Both the position numbers and the translations under genes were made by a program. A stretch of DNA of 64,000 nucleotides from positions 43,930-107,929 of the forward strand of contig NZ_JAMLDX010000016.1 in the NCBI RefSeq assembly GCF_024211275.1. Reading direction: 5' to 3'. Origin of the DNA: Sphingomonas tagetis (GTDB lineage: Bacteria > Pseudomonadota > Alphaproteobacteria > Sphingomonadales > Sphingomonadaceae). Numbering within the stretch: position 1 is the stretch's first letter; the number at the start of each line of letters is the position of its first letter. Shown here in pieces: positions 43,450 through 53,689 of the stretch. The notes below the pieces were generated by a model that was not told the origin of the DNA, ran no database searches, and saw nothing but the letters and a program-made list of their open reading frames with translations.

Positions 43450-43956
43450 TTGCGGTTGTTCGATCTGGTGCCCCTCGCGCAAGTGCCCGCGGACGCGGTC
43501 GAGTCGCTGCTCGACGCGGCGTTCGGCGCGGACCGGCATGGCCGCACCGCCTATCGCGTGCGCGACGGCGTGGCGGCCGAGCCGGCGATGAGCTTCGCCG
43601 CGCTGGAGGATGGCCAGCTGGTCGGCAGCATCCAGTGCTGGCCGGTCGCGCTGCATGGCGACGCGGGCGGGCAAGTGCCGATGGTGATGGTCGGGCCGGT
43701 CGCGGTCTCCCCGGAACGGCAGAATGTCGGGATCGGCCGCGCGCTGATGTGGAAGGCCCTGGGGATCGCCGATGCCGGCGGTGTCAGCGGCGGCGGTGCG
43801 CTGATGCTGATCGGTGACCCGGAATATTATGCGCAGTTCGGCTTCGATGCGGCGGCCACGGGCCGCTGGCGGCTGCCGGGGCCGTTCGAGCCGCGCCGGT
43901 TGCTGGCGCGCGGAAACGCCCCGGCGGGCAAAGGCGTGGTCGGGCCGCGCAGCTGA
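43450..43956 (+). CDS. GNAT-family N-acetyltransferase
   Basis: 168 aa with the acetyl-CoA-binding pattern GPVAVSPERQNVGIGRALMW (Q/RxxGxG/A) and the terminal GDPEYYAQFGFDAAA typical of YhbS-like acetyltransferases. It starts with TTG at 43450 behind a GGAG site; no ATG fits. The substrate is unknown. Confidence 0.85.
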   Translation: MRLFDLVPLAQVPADAVESLLDAAFGADRHGRTAYRVRDGVAAEPAMSFAALEDGQLVGSIQCWPVALHGDAGGQVPMVMVGPVAVSPERQNVGIGRALMWKALGIADAGGVSGGGALMLIGDPEYYAQFGFDAAATGRWRLPGPFEPRRLLARGNAPAGKGVVGPRS

Positions 43957-43995
43957 CCCTTTACCGGGCGCGGCAATTGCGCCTAACGGCATCCC

Positions 43996-44559
43996 ATGCC
44001 GATGCCGCCGCCTCCCGACCTCGCCAGCCTGTCGCTCGCCGAGATCGCGAAGCTGGCCAGCGAGCAGCGTCTGCCGCCCGTGGCGAGCTGGAATCCCGAG
44101 CATTGCGGGCATAGCGACATGCGCATCGCGCGCGACGGCACATGGTACCATCAGGGCTCGCCGATCGGCCGCCCGGCGATGGTGCGGCTGTTCGCGTCGA
44201 TCCTGCGGCGCGAGCCCGATGGGCGGCATGTGCTGGTGACGCCGGTCGAGAAGCTCGACATCGACGTCGAGGATGCGCCGTTCGTCGCGGTCGAGATGAA
44301 GCTAGAGGGCGAAGGCGAGGCGACGGAAATCGCCTTCCGGCTCAACACCGGCGACCTGATCCCGGCCGGGCCGGATCATGCGATCCGCTTCGAGGAGCAT
44401 GACGATGGTCCGCATCCCTATCTCGCGGTTCGCGGCGGGCTGGAGGCGCTGATCGCGCGGCCGGTCTATTACGAACTTGCCGCGCTGGCGCTGAACAACG
44501 GCTCCGATCCCGCGGGCATCTGGAGCCGGTGCGCTTTCTTCCCGGTCGAGCCGGCATGA
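43996..44559 (+). CDS. DUF1285 domain protein
   Basis: 187-aa protein of the DUF1285 family, conserved in Alphaproteobacteria and of unknown function. Family features: HCGHSDMRIARDGTWYHQGS, RPAMVRLFASILRREPDG and VTPVEKLDIDVEDAPFVAVE. It overlaps the NUDIX gene by 4 bp, and the DUF1285-NUDIX-cca series forms a coupled operon. Confidence 0.92.
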   Translation: MPMPPPPDLASLSLAEIAKLASEQRLPPVASWNPEHCGHSDMRIARDGTWYHQGSPIGRPAMVRLFASILRREPDGRHVLVTPVEKLDIDVEDAPFVAVEMKLEGEGEATEIAFRLNTGDLIPAGPDHAIRFEEHDDGPHPYLAVRGGLEALIARPVYYELAALALNNGSDPAGIWSRCAFFPVEPA

Positions 44560-45158
44560 CCCTTGCCGCCCGCCTGCGTGCCGCGCTCGATGCGCCGCAT
44601 GACGAGGCGCCGGTCCTGCTCGCCAGCGATACGCGAGACCTGCCGGACGGCGATGCCGTACCGATGCCGGCGGCGGTGCTGGTGGCGGTGACCGACCGGC
44701 CCGAGCCCGGCCTGATCCTGACGCGCCGCACCGATTCGATGCGCCGCCATGCCGGGCAAGTCGCGTTCCCCGGCGGGCGGATCGATCCCGAGGACCATGG
44801 CGCGATCGCCGCGGCGTTGCGCGAGGCGCAGGAAGAGATCGGGCTCGACCCGGCCGTTGTGGAGGTGGTGGGACCAGCCGATCTCTACCGCACGATCACC
44901 GGGTTCGAGGTGCAGCCGGTAGTCGCGGTGATTCCGCCCGACCTCGTCTTCACCCCAGAGCCGGGCGAGGTGGCGGCGGTGTTCGAGGTGCCGCTCGGCT
45001 TCGTGCTCGATCCCGCCAATCACATCGAGGCGACGGTCGAATGGCAGGGGCGCGACCGGCATTATTACGAGATCGGCTGGAGCGGCCACCGCATCTGGGG
45101 TGCGACCGCGGCGATGCTGGTCAATTTGTCGCGACGGCTGAAATGGACGGCCCAATGA
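44556..45158 (+). CDS. NUDIX hydrolase, CoA-pyrophosphatase type
   Basis: 200 aa. The Nudix box GGRIDPEDHGAIAAALREAQ followed by EEIGL has all metal-ligand Glu residues. The upstream RTDSMRRHAGQVAFPGG matches the NudL/CoAse subgroup, which cleaves CoA to 4'-phosphopantetheine and 3',5'-ADP. ATG 44556 overlaps the DUF1285 stop; the gene overlaps cca by 4 bp. Confidence 0.9.
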   Translation: MTLAARLRAALDAPHDEAPVLLASDTRDLPDGDAVPMPAAVLVAVTDRPEPGLILTRRTDSMRRHAGQVAFPGGRIDPEDHGAIAAALREAQEEIGLDPAVVEVVGPADLYRTITGFEVQPVVAVIPPDLVFTPEPGEVAAVFEVPLGFVLDPANHIEATVEWQGRDRHYYEIGWSGHRIWGATAAMLVNLSRRLKWTAQ

Positions 45159-46357
45159 ACCGCGGCACGCTGCCCGATGCCGATTGGCGGCACTGGCCGG
45201 GGCTCGACCGGCTGACCGCCGCGCTCGGCGAGGGCACGGCGCGCTTCGTCGGCGGCGCGGTGCGCGATACGCTGCTCGGCCTGCCGGTCACCGATCTCGA
45301 CATCGCCACCATTCACCCGCCCGCGCGCGTGGTCGACCTGCTCGAAGCTGCCGGAATCAAGGCGGTGCCGACCGGCATCGCGCACGGCACGATCACCGCG
45401 GTGGCGAGCGGCACGGTGATCGAGGTGACGACGCTGCGCCACGACGTGACCACCGACGGGCGGCGGGCGACGGTGGCGTTCACCGACGACTGGCAGGCGG
45501 ATGCCGCGCGGCGCGACTTCACGATCAATGCGCTCTACGCCGATCCTGTGACCGGCGCGCTGTTCGATTATTTCGGCGGTCTCGCCGATCTCGACGCGCG
45601 ACACATCCGCTTCATCGGCGATCCGTTGCAGCGCATCGCCGAGGATCATCTGCGCATCCTGCGCTTCTTCCGCTTCCTGGCGCGGTTCGGCGATACGCCC
45701 GATCCGGCGGGGCTGGCGGCATGCGTCGCGCGCGCCAATGATTTGATGGCGCTGTCGCGCGAGCGAATCCGCGACGAACTGCTAAAATTGCTGGTGGCCA
45801 AGGACGCGGTGCGCGTGACCGGGCTGATGATCGAGCGCGGGGTGCTCAAGCCGGTGATACCGGAGATCGACGCGGCGGGGGTCGAGCGGCTCGCGGCGCT
45901 GGCCGACGCGGAAGCGGCGGCGGGCATCGCGCCGCATCCGGTTCGCCGCCTCGCCGCGCTGCTCCCGCGTGACGCTGCGGCCAACGAGGCGGTCGGCGCG
46001 CGGCTCAAGCTGTCCAATGCCGAGCGGCAGGCGCTGGCGAGCGCGATTCTCGACGATCTGGCCGAAGGGCCGCATGGGCTCGCCTATCGCATCACGCCCG
46101 AGCGTGCGGTCGACCGACTGTTGTTGGCGGGGGAGGCGGATGCGGCGCGTGCCGTGGCGGACTGGGCACCGCCGGTGCTGGCGGTCAACGGTGGTGCGCT
46201 GATCGCGCGCGGGCTGCGCAAGGGGCCGGAGGTGGCGAAGGCGCTGCATCAGGTCCGCGACCAGTGGATCGCCGAGGGGTTTCCGGACGCCGCGCGTGCG
46301 AACGCGATCGCCGATGCGGTGGTCGCTCAGTCGTTGCGGTCGGCGAGCAGCGAATAG
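45155..46357 (+). CDS. cca: CCA tRNA nucleotidyltransferase
   Basis: 400-aa class II nucleotidyltransferase that adds or repairs the 3'-CCA end of tRNAs. It shows RFVGGAVRDTLLGLPVTDLD (nucleotide transfer site with DxD), RRDFTINALYADPVTGALFD, and DHLRILRFFRFLARFGD. Start ATG 45155 is coupled to the NUDIX gene. Its 3' end overlaps the convergent GGDEF/EAL gene by 31 bp. Confidence 0.93.
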   Translation: MNRGTLPDADWRHWPGLDRLTAALGEGTARFVGGAVRDTLLGLPVTDLDIATIHPPARVVDLLEAAGIKAVPTGIAHGTITAVASGTVIEVTTLRHDVTTDGRRATVAFTDDWQADAARRDFTINALYADPVTGALFDYFGGLADLDARHIRFIGDPLQRIAEDHLRILRFFRFLARFGDTPDPAGLAACVARANDLMALSRERIRDELLKLLVAKDAVRVTGLMIERGVLKPVIPEIDAAGVERLAALADAEAAAGIAPHPVRRLAALLPRDAAANEAVGARLKLSNAERQALASAILDDLAEGPHGLAYRITPERAVDRLLLAGEADAARAVADWAPPVLAVNGGALIARGLRKGPEVAKALHQVRDQWIAEGFPDAARANAIADAVVAQSLRSASSE

Positions 46358-48042
46358 GCCGCCTCGGCCGGCAGCGGCCGCGCATAGAGGAAGCCCTGGC
46401 CGTAGCTGCAGCCCAGCGCCGCCAGCGTCTGGGCCAGTTCGTTGGTCTCGATCCCCTCCGCCGTGGTGCGCATGCCGAGCGCCTGCGCCAGGCTGAGGAT
46501 CGCGCGGACGATCGCGATCTTGTCGCGGTCGGCGAGCATGCCGGTGACGAAGCTGCGGTCGATCTTGAGCACGTCGATCGGCAGCTTCTGGAGATAGGCG
46601 AGGTTGGAATAGCCGGTGCCGAAATCGTCCATCGCCAGCGTCGTGCCGAGACCCTTCAGGGCATGCATGGTGCGCGCGATGCGGTCGGGATCGGTGACGA
46701 GCGCGCTTTCAGTCAGCTCGAGCGTGATTCGCCGACCCTCGACGCCATGCGCGGCGAGCGCGGCCTCGACCATCGGTGCGATCTGGTCGCGGTGGAGCTG
46801 GATCGCCGAGAGGTTGACCGCGATGCTGACGCCGCAATCGTCCCCGGCGGCGCGGTCCCATGCGGCCAGCGTGCGCGCCGCGCAGTCCATCGCCCAGCGG
46901 CCGAGCGGCACGATCAGGCCCGATTCCTCGGCGACGGGGATGAATTCGGCGGGCGAGATCGGCACGCCATGTTCGGTGGTCCAGCGAGTCAACGCCTCGA
47001 ACGAGGTGATACGGCCGGTGGCGAGATCGCAGATCGGCTGGAAGCACAGCGTCAGGTCGCCGCCGTCGATCGCGCGGCGCAGCTCGGTCTCGATGCTGAA
47101 TTGCTGGCGCGCGAGGTCGAAGGCGCGCGTCTGATAGACTTCGGTGCGGCCGCTCTTCTTGGCGCGTTTCATCGCGAACTGCGCGTGGCGGATCAGTTCC
47201 TCGGCGTCGGTGACCGTCTCGTCGCCGACCGAAATGCCGATCGAGCAATCGACGCGAATCTCGAAGTCGGACAGGCGGAACGGCGTGGTCAGCGCGTTGT
47301 GGATGCGCTTGGCGACGTGCAGCGCATCGCTCGGCCCCTCGTCGAGCGTCAGCTGGATCGCGAATTCGTCGCCGCCGGTGCGCGCAAGTATGTCATGGGC
47401 GCGCAACGCCCCCTTGATCCGGCGCGCGACCGAGATCAGCAGTTCGTCGCCCGACAGGCCACCGAGACAGGCGTTGATGCGGTTGAAGCGGTCGAGGTTG
47501 ATGACCAGCACGGCATAGCGGCTCATGCCGTCCTGCTCGACCTGCGCCTCCAGCTGCTCGCCGAATCCCGCCCGGTTGGGCAGGCCGGTGAGGCTGTCGG
47601 TGAGCATCTCGCGGCGCAGGCTGCGCTGGGTGCGAAGTTCGGCGGTGCGGTCGATCAGCGTGATCAGGCAGCGGCCCGACTCCCGCTGCGCCGCGCGCCG
47701 CGCCATGCGCACGCGGAAGTGGCGGCAGTCGACCGCTTCGCCCAGCTCCCAGTCGAACTCAGCCTCGGTGCCGTCCGATTCGAGAAATTCGATGATTTGC
47801 GGGCCGAGCCCGGCGATCAGCGGCGACTGGTCGGCGAGCGTGCCGAGACCACTCAGCCGGAAGGGGCGGTTGACCGTCTCGAATACGAAACGGCCGCCCT
47901 GCCATTCGACCACCGCGGCGGGGATCGGCAGCATGTTGAGCACCTGTGCCGCGGTGCCCGGGCCGAAGATGCGCGAGGAGTCGCCGCTGGCGGGGGCCGG
48001 CGGCGCGTCGGTCTTGTCTCGGGCTCGCCTTGACAGCAACAT
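46327..48042 (-). CDS. Putative bifunctional diguanylate cyclase/phosphodiesterase (GGDEF-EAL)
   Basis: 571 aa. The N-terminus is a PAS-like region (residues about 35-150), followed by a GGDEF domain with intact RTGGDEFAI near residue 224 and an EAL domain with FEALTRW near 348, DDFGTGYSNLAYLQKLPIDV and KIDRSFVTGM. Both catalytic motifs look complete, so the protein may make or degrade c-di-GMP. No membrane segment. Convergent with cca. Confidence 0.93.
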   Translation of the reverse strand: MLLSRRARDKTDAPPAPASGDSSRIFGPGTAAQVLNMLPIPAAVVEWQGGRFVFETVNRPFRLSGLGTLADQSPLIAGLGPQIIEFLESDGTEAEFDWELGEAVDCRHFRVRMARRAAQRESGRCLITLIDRTAELRTQRSLRREMLTDSLTGLPNRAGFGEQLEAQVEQDGMSRYAVLVINLDRFNRINACLGGLSGDELLISVARRIKGALRAHDILARTGGDEFAIQLTLDEGPSDALHVAKRIHNALTTPFRLSDFEIRVDCSIGISVGDETVTDAEELIRHAQFAMKRAKKSGRTEVYQTRAFDLARQQFSIETELRRAIDGGDLTLCFQPICDLATGRITSFEALTRWTTEHGVPISPAEFIPVAEESGLIVPLGRWAMDCAARTLAAWDRAAGDDCGVSIAVNLSAIQLHRDQIAPMVEAALAAHGVEGRRITLELTESALVTDPDRIARTMHALKGLGTTLAMDDFGTGYSNLAYLQKLPIDVLKIDRSFVTGMLADRDKIAIVRAILSLAQALGMRTTAEGIETNELAQTLAALGCSYGQGFLYARPLPAEAAYSLLADRND

Positions 48043-48108
48043 CGCCTGGCAGCGCTAACGGTGGTTGGTTAACGCGCGCTAAAGGCGGGCCGAAAAAAGG
48101 CGCGTTCG

Positions 48109-50355
48109 CTAGAACTTGTTGTCGCGCGGAAAGCCGGTCGGGGGCAGCTGCCCGGCGGCGCCGCGCGCGGCGCGCCAGCGCATCAGGTCGGTTTCGGTGC
48201 GGGTGCGGCCCTGCTCGCCGCCCATCGTCCAGCTGAGGCCCTCGGCAAAGACGAAGCTGATCGCATCGCTCAGCCCGCCGTCGCGATAGCGCTGGAGCTG
48301 GACGCCCTGACCGCGCGCGAGCTCGGCGAGTTCGCTCATCGGGAAGACCAGCAATTTGCGGTTGTCGCCGATCGCCGCGACATAATCATGGTCGGGCTTC
48401 ACGGGCTTGACCAGCTTGAGCCGCGCGCCGGGGCGTGGCGTCACCACCTGCTTGCCCTTGCGCGTCTCGGCGATCACGTCCTCGGCCTTGACCAGGAAAC
48501 CGCGCCCGTCGCTCGCCGCGACCAGCAGTTTCGCGGCCTTGCCCGCCGGCAGCAGTGCGACGATGCCGGTGCCGCCGTCGAGATCGATCATCAGCCGGAC
48601 CGGCTCGCCAAAGCCGCGCCCGCCGGGCAATTTGTCGCCCGCCAGCGTGTAGAAGCGGCCATTTTCCGCCGCGAGCAGCAATTTGTCGGTGGTCTGCGCG
48701 TGGAAGGCGAGGAACGGGCCGTCGCCTTCCTTGAACTTGAGCGCTTCCGGCGAGGTCAGGTCGTTATGCCCGCGCATCGCGCGAATCCAGCCGCGTTGCG
48801 AGAGGATGACGGTGATCGGCTCGCGCTCGATCATCGCCTCCAACGGAATCTCGCGCGCCGGCGCAGCTTCGGCGACCAGGGTGCGGCGCGCACCGAGCGC
48901 GGTCTCGGGGCCGTAGCGGTCGCGAATCTTCGTCAGATCGCGCTTCATCCGCGTGCGCTGGCGCCCGTCGCTGGAGAGCAGCGCTTCGAGGTCGGCCTTT
49001 TCCTTCGCCAGCGCCTCGCGCTCCTTGCGCAGCTCCATTTCCTCCAGCTTGCGCAATGCGCGCAGCCGCATGTTGAGGATCGCCTCGGCCTGGCGGTCGC
49101 TGAGCTCGAATTCGGCCATCATCACCGGCTTGGGCTCGTCCTCGGTGCGGATGATCTGGATCACGCGATCGAGATTGAGGAAGGCGATGATATAGCCTTC
49201 GAGCAATTCCATCCGGTCGGCGATCTTGGCCAGCCGATGCTCCGAGCGCCGCCGCAGCACGATGAACTGGTGATCGACCCAGGCCGCGATCGCCGTGCGC
49301 AGGCTCATCACGCGGGGGGTACGCGTGTGGTCGAGCACGTTGAGGTTGAGCGGCACGCGCACTTCGAGATCGGAGAGGCGGAACAGGCTCTCGATCAGCG
49401 TCTCCGGATCGACGGTGCGCGCGCGCGGTTCGAGCACGATGCGGATCTCGGCATCGGATTCGTCGCGGACATCGGCGAGGATCGGCAGCTTCTTCTCGGT
49501 CACCAGCGCCGCGATCTGCTCGATCAGCTTGCCCTTCTGCACACCATAGGGGATTTCGCTGACGACGATCTGCCAGGTGCCGCGCCCCTGATCCTCCAGC
49601 GCCCATTTGGCGCGCACGCGGAACGAGCCGCGGCCGGTGGCATAGGATTCGGCGATCGCCGCCGGGCTGTCGATGACGATCCCGCCGGTCGGAAAATCGG
49701 GGCCTTTGACGCGTTCGAGGATCGCCGCGTCGTCGGCGTTGGGCTGGTCGATCAGCAGGATCGCGGCGTCGATGATCTCGGCGGCGTTGTGCGGCGGGAT
49801 GCTGGTCGCCATGCCGACCGCGATGCCGCTCGCGCCATTGGCGAGCAGATTGGGGAACAGGCCGGGGAACAGCTCGGGTTCGAGCTCCTCGCCATTATAG
49901 GTCGGCTTGAAGTCGGTCGCGTCCTCGTCGAGCCCGTCCATCAGGTCGATCGCGACCTGAGTCAGCCGTGCCTCGGTATAGCGGTAGGCGGCGGCGTTGT
50001 CGCCGTCGATATTACCGAAATTGCCCTGACCGTCGACCAGCGGGTAGCGTAGCGCGAAAGTCTGCGCGAGGCGGACCATCGCATCATAGACCGACTGGTC
50101 GCCATGCGGATGATATTTGCCGATCACATCGCCGACGACGCGCGCGCATTTCTTGTAGCCTTGCGAGGGGTCGAGCCGCAGCAGCCGCATCGCCCAGAGC
50201 AGGCGGCGGTGCACCGGCTTCAGGCCATCGCGGACGTCGGGCAGCGAGCGCGCGGTGATCGTCGACATCGCATAGACGAGATAGCGCTCGGACAGTGCGC
50301 TATCGAACGGAGCGTCGACGATCTGGTCGAAGGGATCGGTGAGGTCGGTGGCCAT
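48109..50355 (-). CDS. parC: DNA topoisomerase IV subunit A
   Basis: 748-aa type IIA topoisomerase subunit that decatenates daughter chromosomes with ParE. The N-terminal region reads [20 protein letters not shown] and [31 protein letters not shown] and the catalytic Tyr region [11 protein letters not shown] follow. The C-terminal beta-pinwheel is present. ATG 50355 begins [12 protein letters not shown]; the longer frame adds 12 unlikely residues. QRDR positions appear unremarkable, although the usual Ser is replaced in [10 protein letters not shown] by the sequence shown. Confidence 0.95.
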   Translation of the reverse strand: MATDLTDPFDQIVDAPFDSALSERYLVYAMSTITARSLPDVRDGLKPVHRRLLWAMRLLRLDPSQGYKKCARVVGDVIGKYHPHGDQSVYDAMVRLAQTFALRYPLVDGQGNFGNIDGDNAAAYRYTEARLTQVAIDLMDGLDEDATDFKPTYNGEELEPELFPGLFPNLLANGASGIAVGMATSIPPHNAAEIIDAAILLIDQPNADDAAILERVKGPDFPTGGIVIDSPAAIAESYATGRGSFRVRAKWALEDQGRGTWQIVVSEIPYGVQKGKLIEQIAALVTEKKLPILADVRDESDAEIRIVLEPRARTVDPETLIESLFRLSDLEVRVPLNLNVLDHTRTPRVMSLRTAIAAWVDHQFIVLRRRSEHRLAKIADRMELLEGYIIAFLNLDRVIQIIRTEDEPKPVMMAEFELSDRQAEAILNMRLRALRKLEEMELRKEREALAKEKADLEALLSSDGRQRTRMKRDLTKIRDRYGPETALGARRTLVAEAAPAREIPLEAMIEREPITVILSQRGWIRAMRGHNDLTSPEALKFKEGDGPFLAFHAQTTDKLLLAAENGRFYTLAGDKLPGGRGFGEPVRLMIDLDGGTGIVALLPAGKAAKLLVAASDGRGFLVKAEDVIAETRKGKQVVTPRPGARLKLVKPVKPDHDYVAAIGDNRKLLVFPMSELAELARGQGVQLQRYRDGGLSDAISFVFAEGLSWTMGGEQGRTRTETDLMRWRAARGAAGQLPPTGFPRDNKF

Positions 50356-50467
50356 GGCGAGGCGATAGCAACGCGCGGCCCCTCGTGACAATCGCGCCGG
50401 ACGTGTTTTGTTCGCATGTCACGCTTTGACCGTTGTCCGGCGCGGCCGGGCTGACCACAAAGGCGCG

Positions 50468-51628
50468 ATGCGGTTGCTTCTCCCGTTCGCGCTGGCCTTG
50501 CTCGCTGCCCCGGCTGCGGCACGGGCGGAGCCGCTGCCCTATCCCGATGGCTTTCTCGCCGCGTTCGGTGCGCGCGACCTGGTCATCGCCGCCGCGATCG
50601 TCCGGCCCAGGGCCGATGCGTGCGAGGCGCAGCGGCCGGCCGACGACCGCTGCATCAATCTCTATCTCGGTGCGGCGCTGGTCGATCTGTCGCTGGCCGA
50701 GCAGGTCGGCGGGCGCGACGGCGAGGCGGGGCGGACGGTGCCGCGCGCGCATCACTATTTCGGCATCCATGCGGCGGACGACCCCGACAGCATCGGGCTG
50801 GTCAATCAGATGCTCGGCCGGCTGCGGCTGGTGCAATGGCGCCATGCCGAGGCCGAGGATGCGTTCCGTGCCGCCTATGCCGCCTATCTGCGCGTGCGCC
50901 AGCCGGACGTGCAGGCGATCGCCTCGGCGCTCAACAATGTCGCGCATGCGGTTGCCGCGCAGGGGCGCGAAGCGGACGCGACGCCGCTCTATCGCGAGGT
51001 GCTGGCGACCTTGCGCCGGCAGACGCCGGCGGATGCGGCGGGCCTGCTCGCGGCGCTGTCGAGCCTTGGCACCAGTCTCGACCGCACCGGCCGCAGCGCC
51101 GAGGCCGAGCCGCTGTTCCGCGAGGCGCTGGCGCTGGCGGTCGCCGAATATGGCGAGGGCGCTGCCGGCACCGCGCGGCATATCGCCAATCTCGCGGTCA
51201 ATCTCGAACGGCTCGGGCGGCTGGGCGAGGCCGAAGCGCTGCATCGCCGGGCGCTGGCGATTCGCGAGGAAGCGGGCGAGGCGGACGGCCTCCAGCGCGC
51301 GCGGCTCAATCTGGCGGCGAACCTCTATGACCAGCGACGGTTCGGCGAGGCGGAGGCGCTCGCCATCGCGCCGCTCGCTGCGGCGAGCGGGCGCGAGCGC
51401 GACGATCCGGTGCGGATCGAGGCGGCGCAGCAATTGGGGATGATCTGGTCATGGCTGCCCGCGCGCCGGCCGGGTGCGCGAACGCTGCTGCGCGAAGCGG
51501 TCGCCGGAACGATGATTCAGGCAGCCGAACGGCCCGGTTTCGACCCCGTCGCGCAGGCGCGGCTCGCCGCCGCGCGGCCGGCGATGCGGCGTTCGGTCGC
51601 GGTCGCATGGGCGCTCGCGCAGCGCTGA
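50468..51628 (+). CDS. Exported tetratricopeptide repeat protein
   Basis: 386 aa with a signal peptide (MRLLLPFALALLAAPAAARA). Tandem TPRs run over residues about 110-310, e.g. GRSAEAEPLFREALALAVAE and GRLGEAEALHRRALAIREEA, with the spacing of the kinesin-light-chain-type TPRs. A periplasmic protein-interaction role is likely. ATG 50468 is chosen for the signal peptide. It stands alone downstream of the divergent parC. Confidence 0.85.
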   Translation: MRLLLPFALALLAAPAAARAEPLPYPDGFLAAFGARDLVIAAAIVRPRADACEAQRPADDRCINLYLGAALVDLSLAEQVGGRDGEAGRTVPRAHHYFGIHAADDPDSIGLVNQMLGRLRLVQWRHAEAEDAFRAAYAAYLRVRQPDVQAIASALNNVAHAVAAQGREADATPLYREVLATLRRQTPADAAGLLAALSSLGTSLDRTGRSAEAEPLFREALALAVAEYGEGAAGTARHIANLAVNLERLGRLGEAEALHRRALAIREEAGEADGLQRARLNLAANLYDQRRFGEAEALAIAPLAAASGRERDDPVRIEAAQQLGMIWSWLPARRPGARTLLREAVAGTMIQAAERPGFDPVAQARLAAARPAMRRSVAVAWALAQR

Positions 51629-51832
51629 GCCGCTCTTGGGCAGTTTTGGACGTTGCGCGGGCCGATCGCGTCGGCTGAGCGCGGTTAAGCTACTCGATTA
51701 TCGCGATTTCCGAGCAAATTCAATTATGGCGGAAAAGTGGCATTGCGCTATTCATGCAAATGTGATGGAGTATCATCATGCGGTGAGTCGTGCATTCCTG
51801 ACGACGAACCGCCAAACATGTGGAGGATGCCA

Positions 51833-52705
51833 ATGACGTGGAAATCGGGTTCGGCGCTTTTCGTCCTCGCCATCGCTTTAGCCGGATGTTCGGAGGCACC
51901 GCAGGAGCGCCAGACGGAATCATCGCCGCAGATGGTGGAGGCGTCGGACCGGGCGAGTGCACCCGGGGGCGTCGCCGTCACTGCTGCGCCGGGCGTCGCG
52001 TTCAACTACCGCTATGCGTTCAGTCTGCCCGGCGTGCAGATCGCTGCCGCGCAGGAAGCGCATGCCGCCGCCTGCGAGCAGCTCGGCATCGCGCGCTGCC
52101 GCATCACCGGCATGCGTTACCAGCTGCTCGGCGAGAACCGCGTCGAGGCGATGCTGGCGTTCAAGCTCGATCCGGCCATCGCCCGGGCCTTCGGCAAGCA
52201 GGGCATCGCCGCGATCGAAAAGGCAGAAGGCACGCTGACCGATGCCGAGATCACCGGCACCGATGCCGGCGCCGAGATCCAGCGCCTCGCCGCCGAGCGT
52301 GCGCGGGTGCAGGAGGAGCTGGCGCGGATCGACAAGGAGCTCGCGCGCACCAACCTGCCGGCGAGCGAACGCGCCGAACTCCAGCGCCAGCGCGCCGAAC
52401 TCGCCGGGCGGGTCGAGGCGGTGCAGAGTGGGACCAGCGCACAGCGCGAATCGCTCGCCAACACGCCGATGGTGTTCGACTATCGGTCGGGCCGGGCGAT
52501 CCGCGGCTTCGATGCCGGCGCGCCGTTCGCCAGCGCGCTCGACCTGCTGTCGAGCTCGGCGCAGGCAACGCTCGCCTTCGTGCTCGGCGCGCTCGCCTTG
52601 CTCGGTCCGCCCGCACTGATCCTGCTGCTCGGCTTGCTGGCCTGGCGCCGCATCCGGCCGCGCTTTCGTCCTGCCAAAGCGGCAGCAACGCCGGCCAGCG
52701 ACTGA
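51833..52705 (+). CDS. DUF4349-type lipoprotein with coiled coil
   Basis: 290 aa. The lipoprotein signal ends in LAGC (Cys about 19). A conserved beta-rich part (GVAFNYRYAFSLPGVQIAAA) leads to a coiled coil (residues about 175-220, ARVQEELARIDKELARTNLP) and a C-terminal membrane helix (ALALLGPPALILLLGLLAW). This is the architecture of DUF4349 proteins. ATG 51833 is used since GGAGG sits 7 bases before it. Probably anchored in the inner membrane; function unknown. Confidence 0.83.
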   Translation: MTWKSGSALFVLAIALAGCSEAPQERQTESSPQMVEASDRASAPGGVAVTAAPGVAFNYRYAFSLPGVQIAAAQEAHAAACEQLGIARCRITGMRYQLLGENRVEAMLAFKLDPAIARAFGKQGIAAIEKAEGTLTDAEITGTDAGAEIQRLAAERARVQEELARIDKELARTNLPASERAELQRQRAELAGRVEAVQSGTSAQRESLANTPMVFDYRSGRAIRGFDAGAPFASALDLLSSSAQATLAFVLGALALLGPPALILLLGLLAWRRIRPRFRPAKAAATPASD

Positions 52706-52802
52706 TTGCGCGCGCAAGCGCCTTTCGATATAGGCCCGCTCGAAAGCCCCGGCGTCGCGCGACCGTGCCGCCGGGGCGCATCGTTTCTGAAGGACACGCG
52801 CC

Positions 52803-53582
52803 ATGGCACGCCGCCGCCAGATCTACGAGGGCAAGGCCAAGATCCTCTACGAGGGTCCCGAACCCGGCACGCTGATCCAGTATTTCAAGGACGACGCCAC
52901 CGCGTTCAATGCCCAGAAGAAGGGCACGATCAACGGCAAGGGCGTGCTCAACAACCGCATCAGCGAGCATATCTTCACGCTGCTCGGCAATATCGGCATC
53001 CCGACGCATTTCATCCGCCGCCTCAACATGCGCGAGCAGCTGATCCGCCAGGTCGAGATCGTCCCGATCGAGGTAGTGGTGCGCAACGTCGTCGCCGGCA
53101 GCCTCGCCAAGAAGCTCGGCATCGAGGAGGGGACTCAGCTCCCGCGCACGATCGTCGAATATTATTTCAAGGACGACGCGCTCGGCGATCCGATGGTCAC
53201 CGACGAACATATCCTGTGCTTCGGCTGGGCGAGCCAGGAAGAGCTCCACGACATGGCCGACATGGCGATCCGCGTGAACGACTTCATGTCGGGGCTGTTC
53301 GCCGGGATCGGCATCCGGCTGGTCGACTTCAAGCTCGAGTTCGGCCGCATCTGGGACAATGACTACGCCCGCATCATCCTGGCCGACGAGATCAGCCCGG
53401 ATGGCTGCCGTTTGTGGGACATGGTCTCGGGCGAAAAGCTCGACAAGGACCGCTTCCGCCGCGACCTTGGCGGCGAGGTCGAGGCCTATCAGGAAGTCGC
53501 ACGGCGGCTGGGCCTGCTGCCCGAGGGCGCGGATTCGGCGGTTCTCGACCTTGAATCGCACCGCAAGCGCCGCGGAAAGTAA
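52803..53582 (+). CDS. purC: Phosphoribosylaminoimidazole-succinocarboxamide synthase
   Basis: 259-aa SAICAR synthetase of de novo purine synthesis (CAIR + Asp + ATP). The N-terminus [20 protein letters not shown] and [13 protein letters not shown] are diagnostic, as are [18 protein letters not shown] and [10 protein letters not shown], with [15 protein letters not shown] ribosome site GAAGGAC lies in front of ATG 52803. purS and purQ follow 3 kb downstream, split from purC by the lipoprotein/Slam pair. Confidence 0.96.
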   Translation: MARRRQIYEGKAKILYEGPEPGTLIQYFKDDATAFNAQKKGTINGKGVLNNRISEHIFTLLGNIGIPTHFIRRLNMREQLIRQVEIVPIEVVVRNVVAGSLAKKLGIEEGTQLPRTIVEYYFKDDALGDPMVTDEHILCFGWASQEELHDMADMAIRVNDFMSGLFAGIGIRLVDFKLEFGRIWDNDYARIILADEISPDGCRLWDMVSGEKLDKDRFRRDLGGEVEAYQEVARRLGLLPEGADSAVLDLESHRKRRGK

Positions 53583-53689
53583 AGCGCGGAGCTTCCCCGC
53601 TTTTCGTCGCAAAAACCGCCGGGCTTAAAGCGCTTCTTAACCATCAACCGATACCCCTTGTGCGCAATTGACGCGTTCAGGGGGTTTCG

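Noticed and set aside
46264..48033. 589-aa plus-strand frame over the GGDEF/EAL gene
   Set aside because: Antisense shadow; GGDEF and EAL motifs are intact on the minus strand.
48388..50052. 554-aa plus-strand frame opposite parC
   Set aside because: No domain and repetitive Leu/Asp/Arg composition; parC is the real gene.
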